This document shows, piece by piece, positions 1-11,330 of a stretch of 64,000 bases of DNA. The stretch lies in the NCBI GenBank assembly GCA_003290165.1, contig QNQO01005785.1:1116001-1180000 (forward strand). Direction: 5' to 3'. The position numbers and the translations under genes are program-made. The stretch is from Berberis thunbergii (Eukaryota > Streptophyta > Magnoliopsida > Ranunculales > Berberidaceae). Every line of letters begins with the position of its first letter. The first letter of the stretch is position 1. Below the pieces are notes generated by a model. That model searched no databases. It was not told where the DNA came from and saw only the letters and a list, made by a program, of their open reading frames with translations.

Positions 1-545
1 TTGCGAGCTACAGATTTTGGAGTTGGAAATTCGGCGACCATGGTCTGTAGAAAAGCAGTGGTCTTGTGACAAGCCGTTGACATCAAGTAGGAACTGACTA
101 GGTTCCCACCTTCCATATCATCTGCACCAGAGTGAGCTACAAATTTGAGAGTTGTAAATTCGACGACCATGATCTATAGAAAAATAGTGGTCCCATGGCA
201 AGCCGTCAACATCAGTCGGAACTGACTAGGCTCCCACCTTCCATATCATCAACACCCGCACAGAGCGAGCTACAGATTTGGGAATTGGAAATTCGGCGAC
301 CATGGTTTGTAGAAGAACAGTGGTCCTGTGGCAAGCCGTCAACATCAATCGGAACTGACTAGGCTCACTCCTCCCAACTCATCTACACCCACGTAGAGCG
401 AGCTACAAATTTGGGAGTTGACTGGAAGTTGTCATCGTCAGTCGTTACTGACTAGGCTTATCTGATCGGGTTCGGCGATTACCATCCGCGGAGGGAGCGA
501 TGATTCCTGGCAAGTCGTCGTCATCAGGCTTGAGAGCAATGACTA
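1..545. repeat. Imperfect tandem repeat, ~130-bp unit, about four copies
   Basis: A unit beginning GCGAGCTACAGATTT recurs near 4, 131, 267 and 398. Each of the first three units continues through an ACCATGGT-like block, a CAAGCCGT block and AACTGACTAGGCTCCCACC. The fourth unit is rearranged and diverged. No coding frame fits the repeat. It could be a local minisatellite or part of a larger element that starts left of the window. Confidence 0.75.
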
Positions 546-597
546 GACTCCCACTTCCTAAACCATCGACATTCGCACGCAACAAACTAGGTGTCGG

Positions 598-930
598 GGT
601 GGTGGTGCTTCAAGTGGAGATGTTCTGAGTGTTGGTGCTCATAGTGATGGTGCTCCGAGTGCTGGTTTTCCAAGTGGTGGTGTTGCAGGTGGTGATAGGG
701 GAAGGGGTGGTGATGGTGCTGGTCGTGATAGAGAAATGTCTGATGGTGGTGGTGGTATTGGTGGTGCTAGAGGAAGGTCTAATGGTGGTGGTGGTGATGG
801 TGGTGCTGGAATATATTTTAAAATTTTTTTTAATTCCTTTGGGTTTGATACACTATTGACATATTTGATTTATTACAAATTCCAATTTGGATCACCCCAA
901 CTTGAGAATGTCAAAAGTGTGGTTTTTTAA
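598..930 (+). pseudogene. Glycine-rich coding remnant (copy 1)
   Basis: This is a GGT/GGTGCT-rich stretch. Read in the frame that ends at 930, it gives a low-complexity Gly/Ser/Asp/Arg chain (…SGGVAGGDRGRGG…). It shares a long near-identical block with the second glycine-rich ORF at about 1640-1800, so the two are duplicates. No start codon with a good context was seen, and the 3' end runs into the palindromic element that begins at 841. The function is unknown. It may be a simple-repeat expansion rather than a gene. Confidence 0.35.
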
Positions 931-1230
931 TAAATCAAATATGCCAATAGTGTATCAAACCAATAGGAATCGAAAAAAAACACAAAAAAATGAAATGAAA
1001 AAATGTGAAACTTGGATAGAGTGTATTTTTATCCAATCGCAGCGATGATCACACTCTGTCCAAATTTCTGATTTTCTGTATTTAATTTTTTTTTTTTCAA
1101 TTTCTATGAATTTGTTACACTATTGGCATATTTGTTCTATTGTAAAACCCCACTTTTGACCTTCTCAAGTTTGGGTGATCCAAATTGGAATTTTGTAATA
1201 AATCAAATATGTCAATAGTGTATCAAACCC
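841..1230. repeat. Nested palindromic element, copy 1
   Basis: The outer arms (TTTGATACACTATTGACATA at the left, its complement ending near 1230) form an inverted repeat around a central ACTCTGTCC-type block. Each arm is itself a hairpin: 841-959 and 1107-1230 each begin and end with complementary TTTGATACACTATTG…CAATAGTGTATCAAA. The loop of the second arm is the reverse complement of the loop of the first (CCCCAACTTGAGAA versus TTCTCAAGTTTGGG). This looks like a foldback or MITE-type repeat. No coding content. Confidence 0.75.
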
Positions 1231-1548
1231 ATAGGAACTTTTAAAAAAAAGTTAAAAATATATTCAAATTCAAAAAATCAGAAATTCATAACATTAGCCA
1301 TCCGTTCATCCAACTACAGACGACTAGGAGGACACATCTCTTATGAAATCAATTGTTCATATCTCACAATCGGGTAATTGATCTATACTTTAACAAATTT
1401 TCTCACATTTAAATACATAATTGATTTGTTTTTATTTATTTATTAAGATTAATTTTTTCCTTGAAGAACAAGTAATTTGTTGAGGCTTTCCAGTTGGTGG
1501 ACACCTCTACTGAAGGAGAGAATGTGAATAAGGTAGTGTTGCTCGATC

Positions 1549-1920
1549 ATGAAGGAAGATAAAGTTGGTGACCTGCTAAGACAAATGTCTATGCATTTCG
1601 CCTCCTTAAGAGATAATGAGGAAGAGCAACAAACTAGCCGATCTGGTGATGGTGGTGGTGCTCCAAGTGGTGGTGTTGCAGGTGGTGATAGGGGAAGGGG
1701 TGGTGGTGGTGAAGGAAGGTCTAATGGTGGTGGCGGTGCTGGTGGTAGAGGAAGGGGTGATGGTGCTGGTGGTATAGGTAGGGGAAGGGATGGTGGTGGT
1801 GCTAATGACAGTAAAAATTCGTTGTTGGTGGTAGTGTTGAGGGCAGAACGAATTAGAGGCATGAGAAGAATATCACTGAAACTGAACCTCGAAAAAAAAC
1901 TAAGAGGATTTGATGTATAA
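1549..1920 (+). CDS. Glycine-rich hypothetical protein (123 aa), possibly a gene fragment
   Basis: The ORF starts with a methionine followed by a charged, plausibly helical stretch (KEDKVGDLLRQMSMHFASL). It then has about 60 residues of Gly/Arg/Ser/Asp low-complexity sequence with RG and RGR motifs, and a basic tail. RGG-like tracts are common in nucleic-acid-binding proteins, but no RNA-binding domain is present, so no function is claimed. The central block is a duplicate of the glycine-rich remnant at 598-815. The ORF lies between two palindromic elements and beside a dead MULE, so it may be transposon-captured or simply an open stretch. Confidence 0.25.
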   Translation: MKEDKVGDLLRQMSMHFASLRDNEEEQQTSRSGDGGGAPSGGVAGGDRGRGGGGEGRSNGGGGAGGRGRGDGAGGIGRGRDGGGANDSKNSLLVVVLRAERIRGMRRISLKLNLEKKLRGFDV

Positions 1921-2413
1921 TTTTTGAGATACAATTTTGTTTTTTGTAATGTTTGTAGTTAGTTAATGAAAAAGCAATGATTATATGTTTATGTAATCAA
2001 TTCTGATTCTCATAAGTATTTATATATATGTCAGTAACAATTACAAAGTTAACTATAGTCCAAGTAAAAGTAATAAATTTGTATCAAATAACTTGAAAAT
2101 TTTGACACAAAGTCACCTATTTGTAAAATCTGAAATTTCTATATGCAAACGCACGAGCCGCTGTGAGTTTGATACAAATAATCGTTGTAGCCGCTGTGAC
2201 AAAAGCAAAACCATTCGCACTATAAAATGCGCTTGGTGCCTGAAAACTAATCACCATCAAATTTATCGGACCATGCAAACAAAATATTTAAAATCGCAGC
2301 GACTACTGCAATAATGAGATTAATATTCGCATGAACCACTTCGTTTGGACAAAAATCACACTTTGTCCGAATTTATGATTTTTGTATTTCAATATTTTTT
2401 TGTTTTTAATTCA

Positions 2414-2806
2414 TATGAATTTGATACATTATTAACATATTTGATTAATTGTAAAACCCACTTTTGACCTTCTAAAGTTGGGGTGATCCAAAATTTGGGT
2501 TTTATAATAAATCAAATATGCCAATAGTCTATCAAACCCATAGGAATTAAAAAAAAAATTTAAATCATAAATTTAGACAAAGTGTAATTTCTGTCCGGTC
2601 CCAACGGAAGCTGCGATGATCACACTCTGTCCAATTTTGTAATTTTTTTAATTTGAATATTTTTTGTATTTTTTCAATTCCTATGAATTTGATACAGTAT
2701 TGACATATTTGATTTATTGCAAGACCTCTATTTGGAATACCCCAACTTGAGAAGGTCCAAATTGTTTTGCAATAAATCAAATATGCTAATAGTGTATCAA
2801 ACGCAT
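2414..2806. repeat. Nested palindromic element, copy 2
   Basis: This has the same architecture as the element at 841-1230: two hairpins (2414-2542 and 2687-2806) in opposite orientation around a centre containing ACTCTGTCC. The terminal and subterminal words TTTGATACA…TATTGACATATTTGATTTATTG are conserved. The copy is diverged but keeps both levels of symmetry. The sequence at 1930-2413 between the two copies shows no recognisable gene. Confidence 0.75.
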
Positions 2807-2979
2807 AGAAATTGAAAAAAAAATCAAAAAATATTAAAATTCAAAAAATCACAACCATTTTTCCCTTGGAATGCAAACAATGCTTTTGAAAATTGTCAGA
2901 GCATTTTTCACAATTTTCATCCCTCCATCATTCCACATTCGAACCCACAAGTCATGGTTACCTTCTATCTCTAATAATA

Positions 2980-4340
2980 GCTCATGTCTCACTTGCCTCC
3001 AACCAATTTCTCGTCGTAACCTAAGAAGTTGCCAATGCATCTGAATCTACAATGGTCATTGTTATTTTATAAGCACAAGGCAACCCATGAGTGGTTTTCA
3101 ACACATCGACACTTGACTGAGTTAGTGCCCACAAATTCAACATCAGACCTACCAATTTCAAATAACATCAAGTCAAGATCCTTATGAGACACGGACCTAT
3201 AAATTTTTCCAAATAATGGAACAATACGCTCTTTCTTGACCTTCGTGAGACTTTTTTGAAGTCGCTTCAATCTCTACAAGTTGGACTTGGATCATGTCAT
3301 GCATTTTCGTCCATACATTATCAAATGTCTATTGGGAATTCTCCAACATTTTCTTTAACCTAGAGTATGCGCATTCAACACGACCAATTGTCTGTTGGCC
3401 AAAATGCATGAAATTGTTGGTCCATGCATTCACAAATAACTCCTTATGCGGATACCAAATAGTCTGCAGATAATCCAAACACTTGGGATGTGATGCTCAT
3501 CTTCTCTCGAACTCAATAATGCCTTTGTTCCATTCTTGCTTTGTAGCTGATCTATACAAATCCGATAATGATTCAATAAACTCGTTCCATCCTTCATTAT
3601 CATCAAATTCTTTTTTGCAATTTTTTTTTCACATTTGTATTTATGTGCCACATGCACAACAACCTTTTTGTTTTTGGGAAAACTCGCTCAATGATTTTAA
3701 TCAACTCAATCTCTTTGTCAGTCACAAACGCCTTTAGTAAGTTGTCTAGCTCAAACACTCACAATAACTTTTCTAATGCCCAAGTGTATGACTGTTCAGT
3801 TTCAGATGACATAAAACAACAACTAACATTGACAATCATGTCAGTTGACGTCACACCTACAACCTCAAATAATGACATATTGTAGCGATTGGTTTTGTAG
3901 GTGCAGTTCGTAAGCATCACCGTTGGAAAACACTTATCCAGTAGAATTGACTTGGGATGAGACCAGAAAATATTTGTGACTTTATCCTGATCATCTACTT
4001 TATATCACTCAATATAACCATTTTCGTTCAACAAGTGCATTGTGGCCTGCAAAGCTATCCTGCCTTTTAGTTGGATTGTTTTTAGCTGCTAAATGACATT
4101 GTAAACAGTCTTTATGACACATTGTTTTGGAACATCTCTTTCAAACTAGACAATATGTACCGAGGGGCTACACAGATGTGGACATGTTATGCAAATAAGC
4201 CGTCTCAGCTTCATTTGGTCTCCCAACAAAGGAATGGCCAATAAGTGATTTTGATCATGTATGATTGTGGGTTCCATAGGTCACTTGCAGCTTCCAACGA
4301 TCATTACCTTGAGACACCCCTCTTAACTGGAATTGACACC
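2980..4340 (-). pseudogene. Mutator-like (MULE/FAR1-type) transposase pseudogene
   Basis: Reading the - strand from about 4340 down gives the order expected of a plant MULE transposase. An HNH-like N-terminal remnant is followed by a HLLNENGYIE block (about 4020-4060). Next comes the MULE core signature TNCTYKTNRYNMSLFEVVGVTSTDM (in part) at about 3840-3920. Then follow an EGWNEFIESLSDLYRSAT-type segment (about 3540-3600), a WYPHKELFVNAWTNNFMHFG segment (about 3400-3470), and a degraded CxC zinc-knuckle tail (about 3080-3130). The family normally uses a DDE catalytic core to cut DNA. Here in-frame stops and frame changes occur throughout, so no functional protein is expected. Terminal inverted repeats were not delimited. 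Confidence 0.8.
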
Positions 4341-5640
4341 CACACTTCTTTGAACTGGTCAGTTGACCAACCTCCAATTTTTGCTTTTAATTTTTCTTGA
4401 TCTTCCCTCCCCTCTCACATCCCAAGTGACAATGAGAACAATGTTATTGTTATCAGCAGGTTTCGACTTTGCGATAATGAGAATAATGTTATTGTCCTTG
4501 CCAACACCTTAATAGGAATACCTATAAAAAATAATGCATATTAATGTTAGGAACACTAATTAATGAACTTGTGAAACAAATATTAAATAATGTAATGCCT
4601 ACAAAAATTAACCTTACCTCTTTCATCATAAACAAGTCACCATCATCAACTTCATTTTCCAGTGCTTGTTCATCATTCGCTTTCAACATCATCATCATCC
4701 TTCTACATTAAGTAAATACAAATATTTGTTATTCTAATCACCTATAATGTAAAGTTATGAATAAAATCATGAAGGGCAAATTTTACCTCTAGAAGGTTTG
4801 TATCTTTTAAATATGTTTTAAGTGTCTTCGAGTCCTCTAGATTATGTGAAGGTATCTTGAAATCGATTAGATCGACAATGACATTCTGTGCACAAAATAA
4901 CAACAACGATCATAGTAACCCTAAAAATAAAAAAAATTTAGGGTTCAAATATTAACAACTAACCCTAAAATTAACAATGTTGCTTTAAATAAATTAAAAA
5001 GAAAATTAAACATGATATTACGATAATGAAAAAAATTAACCATGCAAGCCCATCTCAAGTTGAGAGTAGAGTGTACCTCGAGTGGAGTGGGTCATTCTTC
5101 GTCTTGAAAATGTTCATCTTATTCGTTCACACCTATAAATGGAGTGCAATGTTGACTCTCAACTGCAACATTATCATCTTGAAGTCTACCAACATCATTT
5201 TCATTCAACTTATCCATTTCTAGATACAAACTTCATGAAAACCCTAACAAAGGAAGATGAAGATAGAGACAAACGACGAAGACGTAGAAGAGAGGGAGAG
5301 ACACCGATGTTGGGTCATCCGACGAGCTTGAAATGGAAGGCAACCAGTGGAAAATGAAGCAGGGGGAAGAGATGTTTTTGCGCAAAAGAGCAAATGAAGC
5401 AATAAATAGGGGAAATAGGGGATGAAGACAGTGGCCAGCAGTTAGTTTTTCAACTAGATTGGGAGAAGAAGAGAAATGTTCGTGTGAGTGGGAAGGAAGA
5501 GTCACATGAATTAGGAGAAAAGAAAAAGATACATTTTTTTATTATTATATAGCGGTGGTGTTCTAAAAAAAATATTGATGGTGTTATTCAGTGGAATTGG
5601 TGATGTTATTTAACAGGACCTTATTTTTTTTATTCAAACC
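4341..5640. other. No recognisable gene; likely MULE-derived or intergenic DNA
   Basis: The sequence is AT-rich with short open frames only. It may include the lost 5' part of the adjacent MULE transposase (short acidic-coding stretches near 4630-4700 on the - strand). No domain, RNA gene or clear repeat was seen. Confidence 0.4.
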
Positions 5641-5699
5641 ATGCTAGCCTAGTATCCTGTACCCGTTGTCTCATAGAAGAAGGAAAGTCCAATAACGGG

Positions 5700-6048
5700 T
5701 AAAAAAGTAGCAAAAGAAAACTTGAGAGAGAAGGATAGAGAGCAGAGAGAGTGGAGTTTCGTTTTTGTTTTTGTCCATTTTTCTCAGAAGTCTCGAATTG
5801 AATTGAAGGAAGCAAGAGAGAGCGCAACGACGTCCAGAAGGCACATTTCTTCTCGTCGCCGTCGTCGTCTTTTCGTCAAACAAGCAAGCTACAAAAGGCA
5901 AAGCTAACCCAAAAAAGAAAAAGAAAAAAACCTAGATTCCACAACTTCTCCCCGCATCTCTCAAACCAAAATTTTTAAAAAAAAAAATGATGTCTCCAAA
6001 GCAAATTTTTGAAGATCGAGGAGGACTTTCTACTTCTTCATCTGTCAG
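5700..6048 (+). other. Putative first exon / 5' leader of gene A
   Basis: A GA-rich leader (5700-5760, AGAGAGAAGG type) leads to an ATGATG at 5987-5992. After 62 nt this meets a consensus donor, CAG|GTAATT, at 6048/6049. The short frame reads MMSPKQIFEDRGG…. If spliced directly to the acceptor at 15771/15772 it terminates at once (AG|G TGA). It would then act as a 21-codon upstream ORF, unless another exon lies in between. The placement of this exon in gene A is inferred from strand, donor and order only. Confidence 0.35.
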
Positions 6049-6158
6049 GTAATTCTCTCTATTTCCCCTCCTACGCTATGTATGCTCTTCATTTTGTATT
6101 TCTGTTTTTTTTATACTGCATGAAATCAGTGTATGAGATTCCAAGGTTGAATGAATTG

Positions 6159-6762
6159 TGTTACGATCCCAGTAATTCCACACCCAGAAAATCAAGAAAA
6201 ATAGAAATTAACTTGGATTCATTAAACACTAAGACACAGTAAACAGGGATTCTCTCTTCACAGATAGCCTTTCTTCCTCTATTTGCTACTTGTTTCCTTT
6301 CATTCATTTTCTTACAATTATATAGTGAAACCCTAATACATAAAGCTTGATAGATGGAAGGAGGAGACGACGCGTGCGTGATGATCGAGAGGCTCAAAAT
6401 AGCTCTGCTGTAACAACCCTGCTCTGCGGTACTCTGCTCTGCAACAACCTGTCCTGTTGTAACAACTTTTAACTGTTTCTGAGATCACATGCAAACCGCA
6501 TGCATTAACAACCCATAACCGTTTCTTGCCGCGTGGAGAGCCAGCTGCAAGCTGCGTGTTGGTCCACTTAAGTGATCACGTGCAAGACATGCGTGGTAAC
6601 CGAATTTGGGAATCCAATTTCCAGTTAGTTGATCACATGCATAACACGCGTTTTAACCGAAATTGTGAGTTCAATTTCTAGTTTATTCCCGCCAAAGCTT
6701 GAGTTCTCCTGTTTCGTCCTCGCCAAAGCTTGAGTCCTCTTTTTTCATCTCGATTTGTGACA
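6159..6762 (-). repeat. LTR of the Ty3 element (3' LTR in element sense), 604 bp
   Basis: It starts TGTTACGATC and ends GTGACA, with the TG…CA ends. It matches the partner at 11331-11911. By eye, 7 of the first ~110 bases differ, and this copy has about 23 bp (around 6534-6557) that the partner lacks. The divergence argues against a very recent insertion. Confidence 0.95.
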
Positions 6763-6900
6763 TTACCCCCTTCTTGAGACCATCCTTGTCCTCAAGGATG
6801 AAAGGTTGGGAAGCGGGCGTGGAGAGTGGCCTAATCTTTCCAAGTTGCGTCAGCCGGTAAACCAGGCGACTATTGCACCAAGACTTGAGTGACTGGCTAG

Positions 6901-8362
6901 TTATGGCGAGGGACCAGACGTCTGTTCAAGATAGCCACTGGAACAGGGCAGAGTGAACCCTCGGAGTTGGTTGATGGCAGTGAGGAGGAGGTCTGTTGGT
7001 GTGAGCTGGGAGACGTGGAACACGTTGTGAACTAGGGAACCTTCAGGGAGTAGTAGACGGTAAGCGACCTGGCCGATCCTTTCCAACACTTGGTAAGGCC
7101 CAAAGAAACGGGATGCGAGCTTCAAATTACGGCGGAGTTGAATGGAGTTCTGTCGATACGGTTGTAATTTAAGATACACTGCCCAGTCACCTTTGTTGAA
7201 AGAACGTTCAGTGCGATGGCGATCTGCGAACCTTTTCATTCGTTCTTGGACTTTAGTTAGTCGCTCCTTGAGTATGCTCAACATATCCTCGCGTTCTCTG
7301 AGGTAATTTTGGACCTCAGCAACATCAGTGGAGTCGATGGGTGTGAGAGCCAGAAGGGGTGGAGTATACCCATACAGAGCTTGAAATGGGGAGAGCTTTA
7401 AGCTCGAATGGAATGTGGTATTGAACCAAAACTCTGCCAAGTATAACCACTGCGACCATTTGGAGGGAACTTGATTCGTCATACACCTGAGATAGGTTTC
7501 GAGGCAGGCATTGGTGCGCTCGGTCTGCTCGTCAGTCTGCAGGTGGTAGGCGGAGCTCATAGGTAAGGAGGTACCGAGTGCGGCGAAGAGTTGCTGCCAG
7601 AAGGTGCTAGTGAAGGTTTTGTCGCGATCGGAAACGATTGATTCTGGCAGACCGTGTAGCTTGTAGACTGTTTGCAGGAAGGCTTGGGCTACGACGGGAG
7701 CTGTAAATGAATGCGATAAAGCCAAAAAGTGGCTGTACTTGGTAAAGCGATCCACGACAACTAATATCACTGAGTGGCCGTGGGAGACAGGTAGGCCTTC
7801 GATGAAATCCATCGAAATGTGCTGCCAAGCTCTTGCCGATACTGGTAATAGTTGTAATAAGCCACCATATCCACTGAGGTCATGCTTGTTGCGCTGGCAT
7901 ACATCGCATTCGAGGATGAACTTGGTAAGGTCGCGCTTCATGCTCGGCCAATAAAAGTGTTTCAAGAGGCGTTGGTATGATGCCGTAATGCCCGAGTGAC
8001 CACCAAAGTTCGAGCAATGGACTGAAAGTCATGAGTTGGTGTCGTAGTGGTCCGGTGGAGCCGACATATATGCGAGACTGGAAACGCAGCAGACCATGTT
8101 GGAGTAAGTAATTTGGCACACTATCGCCTGACACTCGAAGTTTAGGCATGATTGAGTCAGCCCATGCATCGCCAACATAACTGTTGGAGACTTCCTGTAG
8201 CCACACTGGCGAACAAGTAGACAAGGCCCAGTATTGGGAAGCAATCTCAGGGTGTCGCGAAAGGGCATCCGCTGCCTTGTTATCGGTCCCTTTGCGATAT
8301 TGAATTGTATAGTCGTACCCAAGCAATTTAGAAAGCCACTTCTGTTGTGAAATGGTTGTCAA
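6901..8362 (-). pseudogene. Ty3 integrase, frameshifted
   Basis: The first part (to about 7880) gives the RNase H/IN junction motif KGTDNKAADALSRHPE. A frame change near 7880-7965 leads into the HHCC and core region. Visible are CDVCQRNK, the catalytic-core blocks [11 protein letters not shown] and [10 protein letters not shown], and the [12 protein letters not shown] block holding the third acidic residue. The C-terminal [19 protein letters not shown] segment follows. No chromodomain is evident before the stop. The family inserts the cDNA into the genome. The frameshift makes this copy non-functional. Confidence 0.9.
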
Positions 8363-8365
8363 TTT

Positions 8366-9470
8366 CTAGTCCAGAAAGTGCTTGATGGCTTGGTGATCAG
8401 TGAGAATGAGGAATTTGGACCCAATTAAATATGGACGCCATTTTTGCACGGCAAGAACAATGGCAAGCGACTCCTTTTCGTAAGTGGACAGACCTGAGTT
8501 TCGAGGACCCAATGATTTACTAAAATAGGTGATGGGGTGATGGTCCTGACTCAAAACAACACCAATTCCATGGGTACTGGCATCAGCCTCTATGGTAAAG
8601 GGTTCCTTGAAGTTAGGTAGTTTAAGAACAGGTGTGGAGCAGAGAGCATGTTTTAATTGCTCAAATGCAGCACAAGCACTTTGTGTCCACTGGAACGAAT
8701 CCTTTTTTAACATATCTGTAAGAGGCTTTGCAATGGTGCCATAGTTACGCACAAATTTGCGGTAGTAGTCCGTTAACCCCAAGAATCCCCGAAGGAGTTT
8801 GATGGAAGTGGATTGTGGCCAAGAGAGCATGGCGCTGATTTTGGATTGATCCACAGCAACACCTTCAGCAGAGATGATGTGACCGAGATACTCAATGGAG
8901 GGCTGGCCGAATGAACACTTAGAGAGCTTGGCGTGCAAGCAATGAGTGCGTAGGATGGAGAGTGTGAGTTGAAGATGAACCAAGTGCTCTTCCAGGGAGC
9001 TACTGTAAATCAGAATGTCGTCAAAAAAGACTAGAATGAACTGCCGTAAATGGGGTTTGAAAATGGTATTCATGAGTGCTTGGAATGTAGAGGGGGCGTT
9101 GGTGAGGCCGAAGGGCATCACGACGAATTCGTAGTGACCATTATGAGTGCGAAAGGCTGTTTTGTGGACATCGGGTGGATGGACTAGGACTTGGTGGTAG
9201 CCGGAACGGAGGTCAATTTTTGAGAAGATGGTGGAACCATGGAGTTCGTCCAGGAGATCATCCACAGGAGGAATAGGGTAGCGGTCCTTAATAGTTAATT
9301 CATTGAGGCGGCGATAACCAACACAAAAGCGCCATGAGCCGTCTTTCTTCTTGACCAAAAGAATTGGGGCGGTGAAGGGACTGTGTGAGGGTCGAATGAG
9401 CCCCCCTTGAAGCAAGCATCTCAGAAATAAGAGTTTCAACTACTGATTTTTGAAGATGGGGAAGACGATA
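8366..9470 (-). pseudogene. Ty3 reverse transcriptase and RNase H
   Basis: A long open frame shows ordered RT motifs: SPFTAPILLVKKKDGSWRFC, IPPVDDLLDELHG, FSKIDLRSGYHQV, MPFGLTNAPSTFQ and the catalytic FFDDILIY. The RNase H domain follows (TIEADASTHGIGVVLSQ, YEKESLAIV, ILTDHQAIKHFLD). A stop precedes the integrase part, and a frame change near 9420 separates it from the protease. The domain copies element RNA into DNA. The catalytic residues seen are intact, but the polyprotein is not. Confidence 0.93.
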
Positions 9471-9687
9471 AGGTAGTAAGGAAGGAGGGGTTGAGTCGAG
9501 TTTTAATGGTATTTTGTGGTCAAGGATTCTTTTGGGAGGTAGGGAATTAGGAGACTAAAAAATATCAGGAAATTGGTTAAGGAGGTCAGCAATGAGGGAA
9601 GGTATTTGGGGTGTGTGGTGGGTGGTTTCGATTGAACAAATTTGTCCAATGAAGGTCGGGGCATAGATGTTGCAGTATTTGGGTTGC

Positions 9688-10239
9688 TTAATGGAGAAAA
9701 GCATGCTGATTGTAGCTGGCCCATGTGAACCTTGCAGTTTTGTGACCATTGTGGACTAATGTGAGTTGGAGTTTTTGGAGATTGACAGTAATATCACCAA
9801 AGTTTTTTAACCAATCGACCCCTAACACCATTTCATGCTCGCCCAATGTCAGAACCCGCACATCACCACTGAAGGTTGTACCCTGCACTGACCATGTCAA
9901 GGGTTTGCATATGGCGGTACTCTGTAGTTGTTGGGCATTGGCCACTCGCACACTCATAGGAGCTGTTTGTTGGGCAGGCCACCTAGTGGCTTTAATTACT
10001 CTCGGGTCCACGAATAAGTGCGTGCTATCGGTATCCATTAGAATGGAAATGGGAACCTTTTTTATGCGTCCCTGCAGGAGAATGGTGTTCGAGGTGTGGC
10101 AACCATGAAGAGCGTTGATAGAAAGCTCCATTCCAGACTGGATTTCAGTGACTAGGTTCTCACATTCAGTCTCTGTATCCTCCTTGCTATTATCTCCTTC
10201 TATTTCGCAGTGATCCTCTTCCGTAGTTAACAGGAATAG
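9688..10239 (-). pseudogene. Ty3 aspartic protease region, altered active site
   Basis: Immediately after the gag stop, the same frame continues into the retropepsin domain. The segment VPISILMDTDSTHLFVDPRV corresponds to the active-site loop, usually D-S/T-G-S/A. Here it reads D-T-D-S, so the conserved glycine is replaced. The later EMVLGVDWL motif is typical of plant Ty3 protease. The frame is lost near 9720-9750. The intact enzyme would cleave the polyprotein; this copy is probably dead. Confidence 0.85.
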
Positions 10240-11307
10240 TTACTGAGTTCTGCATTTGTGGCCTGGTTTATAGAGTTCGTCGCAATTATAACAAAGTCCT
10301 TGGTCTCGACGAGTCTTCATTTGGGCAGGAGTGAGGCGTTTAATTGGCGGTGTATAAGGTGGTGGTTTGGGTGGTAGTGGTCTGATGAGTAAGGCCTGAC
10401 TGGGGAATGGGAGCTTTGAGCCAATAGGGGGTGTTGAGGAGGAAACAGAACGAGCAGTGGCAGAGAATGGGTGGTTGGTGTGCGGTTTGGAGGAGGAGCA
10501 AAATTCCTGCATTCGGGCTAAGGATAGTGCTTGAGCAACACTATTGGGTTGAAACATTTGAACCCTGGTCTTGATGTGTGGTTTGAGACCACTTAGGAAG
10601 CTAAGCACAAAGTATGACTCACTGAGGGAATCATTGTTGAGCACCATCCAGGATTTGAGCTCCTCAAATCTCTCATAATAAGCCTCCACCGTAGTGGTCT
10701 GGTAGTGCTTGTTAAAAGCATCGACGTAGTTCTCATTAATGGGATCTTCGAACCTGAGACATACATCAGTTGCTAATTGAGGCCATGGTATGGTTGGCTT
10801 GCCCACTTGGTAGTCAAGGTACCAATTGTCTGCCTTACCATCAAGATGTATAGAAGCAATAGACACCTTGTTGGCTTCAGATATGTTGTGCAGCATGAAG
10901 AATCGCTCACATTTTTCCACCCACGAACGCGGGTTGGTGCCATCGAAGTGGGGAAAGTCCGCCTTTGGAAAACGAAAATTGTCAGGGGGGTGTTCATTGT
11001 GAGAGGTAAGGTCGTGACTCCAGTGTTGTGTGGAGTTCCCTGGGACTTGTGAGCCACTAGCAGCAGGGTGAGTATCAGGAGAGGTGGTGGGTTGTGTATG
11101 TTGGATGACTTGCATTAGTTGAGCGAATCGACTGTCGATGAGTTGTCTCAGTTATTCTCCATTCTGAGTAAGCTTTTCGTCGTTCTTTGCCAGTTTCGAG
11201 ATTTCCTTATTCAAGAGCTCGATTTGGTTCAAAGCCTTGCTAACCTGCCTCTTCGATCCTCGCATATGAGTCTCCATTTCTTTGGCTCGCGTCTCGATTG
11301 CCCCCAT
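10240..11307 (-). pseudogene. Ty3 gag (capsid and zinc knuckle), broken
   Basis: A methionine at 11307 lies 10 nt past the primer-binding site and opens a coiled-coil-like N-terminus. An in-frame stop at 11152-11154 interrupts it. The frame then continues through a Ty3 gag capsid region (motifs FPHFDGTNPRSWVEKCE, YYERFEELKSWM, FLSGLKPHIK). It ends in a CCHC zinc knuckle, CYNCDELYKPGHKC, followed by a stop. The normal product packages element RNA into virus-like particles. Two stops make this copy inactive. Confidence 0.9.
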
Positions 11308-11316
11308 TCAGCCAGC

Positions 11317-11328
11317 GCTCTGATACCA
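11317..11328 (-). promoter_or_regulatory. Primer-binding site (initiator tRNA-Met type)
   Basis: The - strand reads TGGTATCAGAGC two bases inside the LTR. This is the standard plant retrotransposon primer-binding site for initiator methionine tRNA, where minus-strand DNA synthesis begins. Confidence 0.9.
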
Positions 11329-11330
11329 GA

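Noticed and set aside
1449..1934. 161-codon proline-rich frame on the - strand
   Set aside because: It is the antisense of the glycine-rich GGT repeat. The Pro/Ser runs are a composition artefact.
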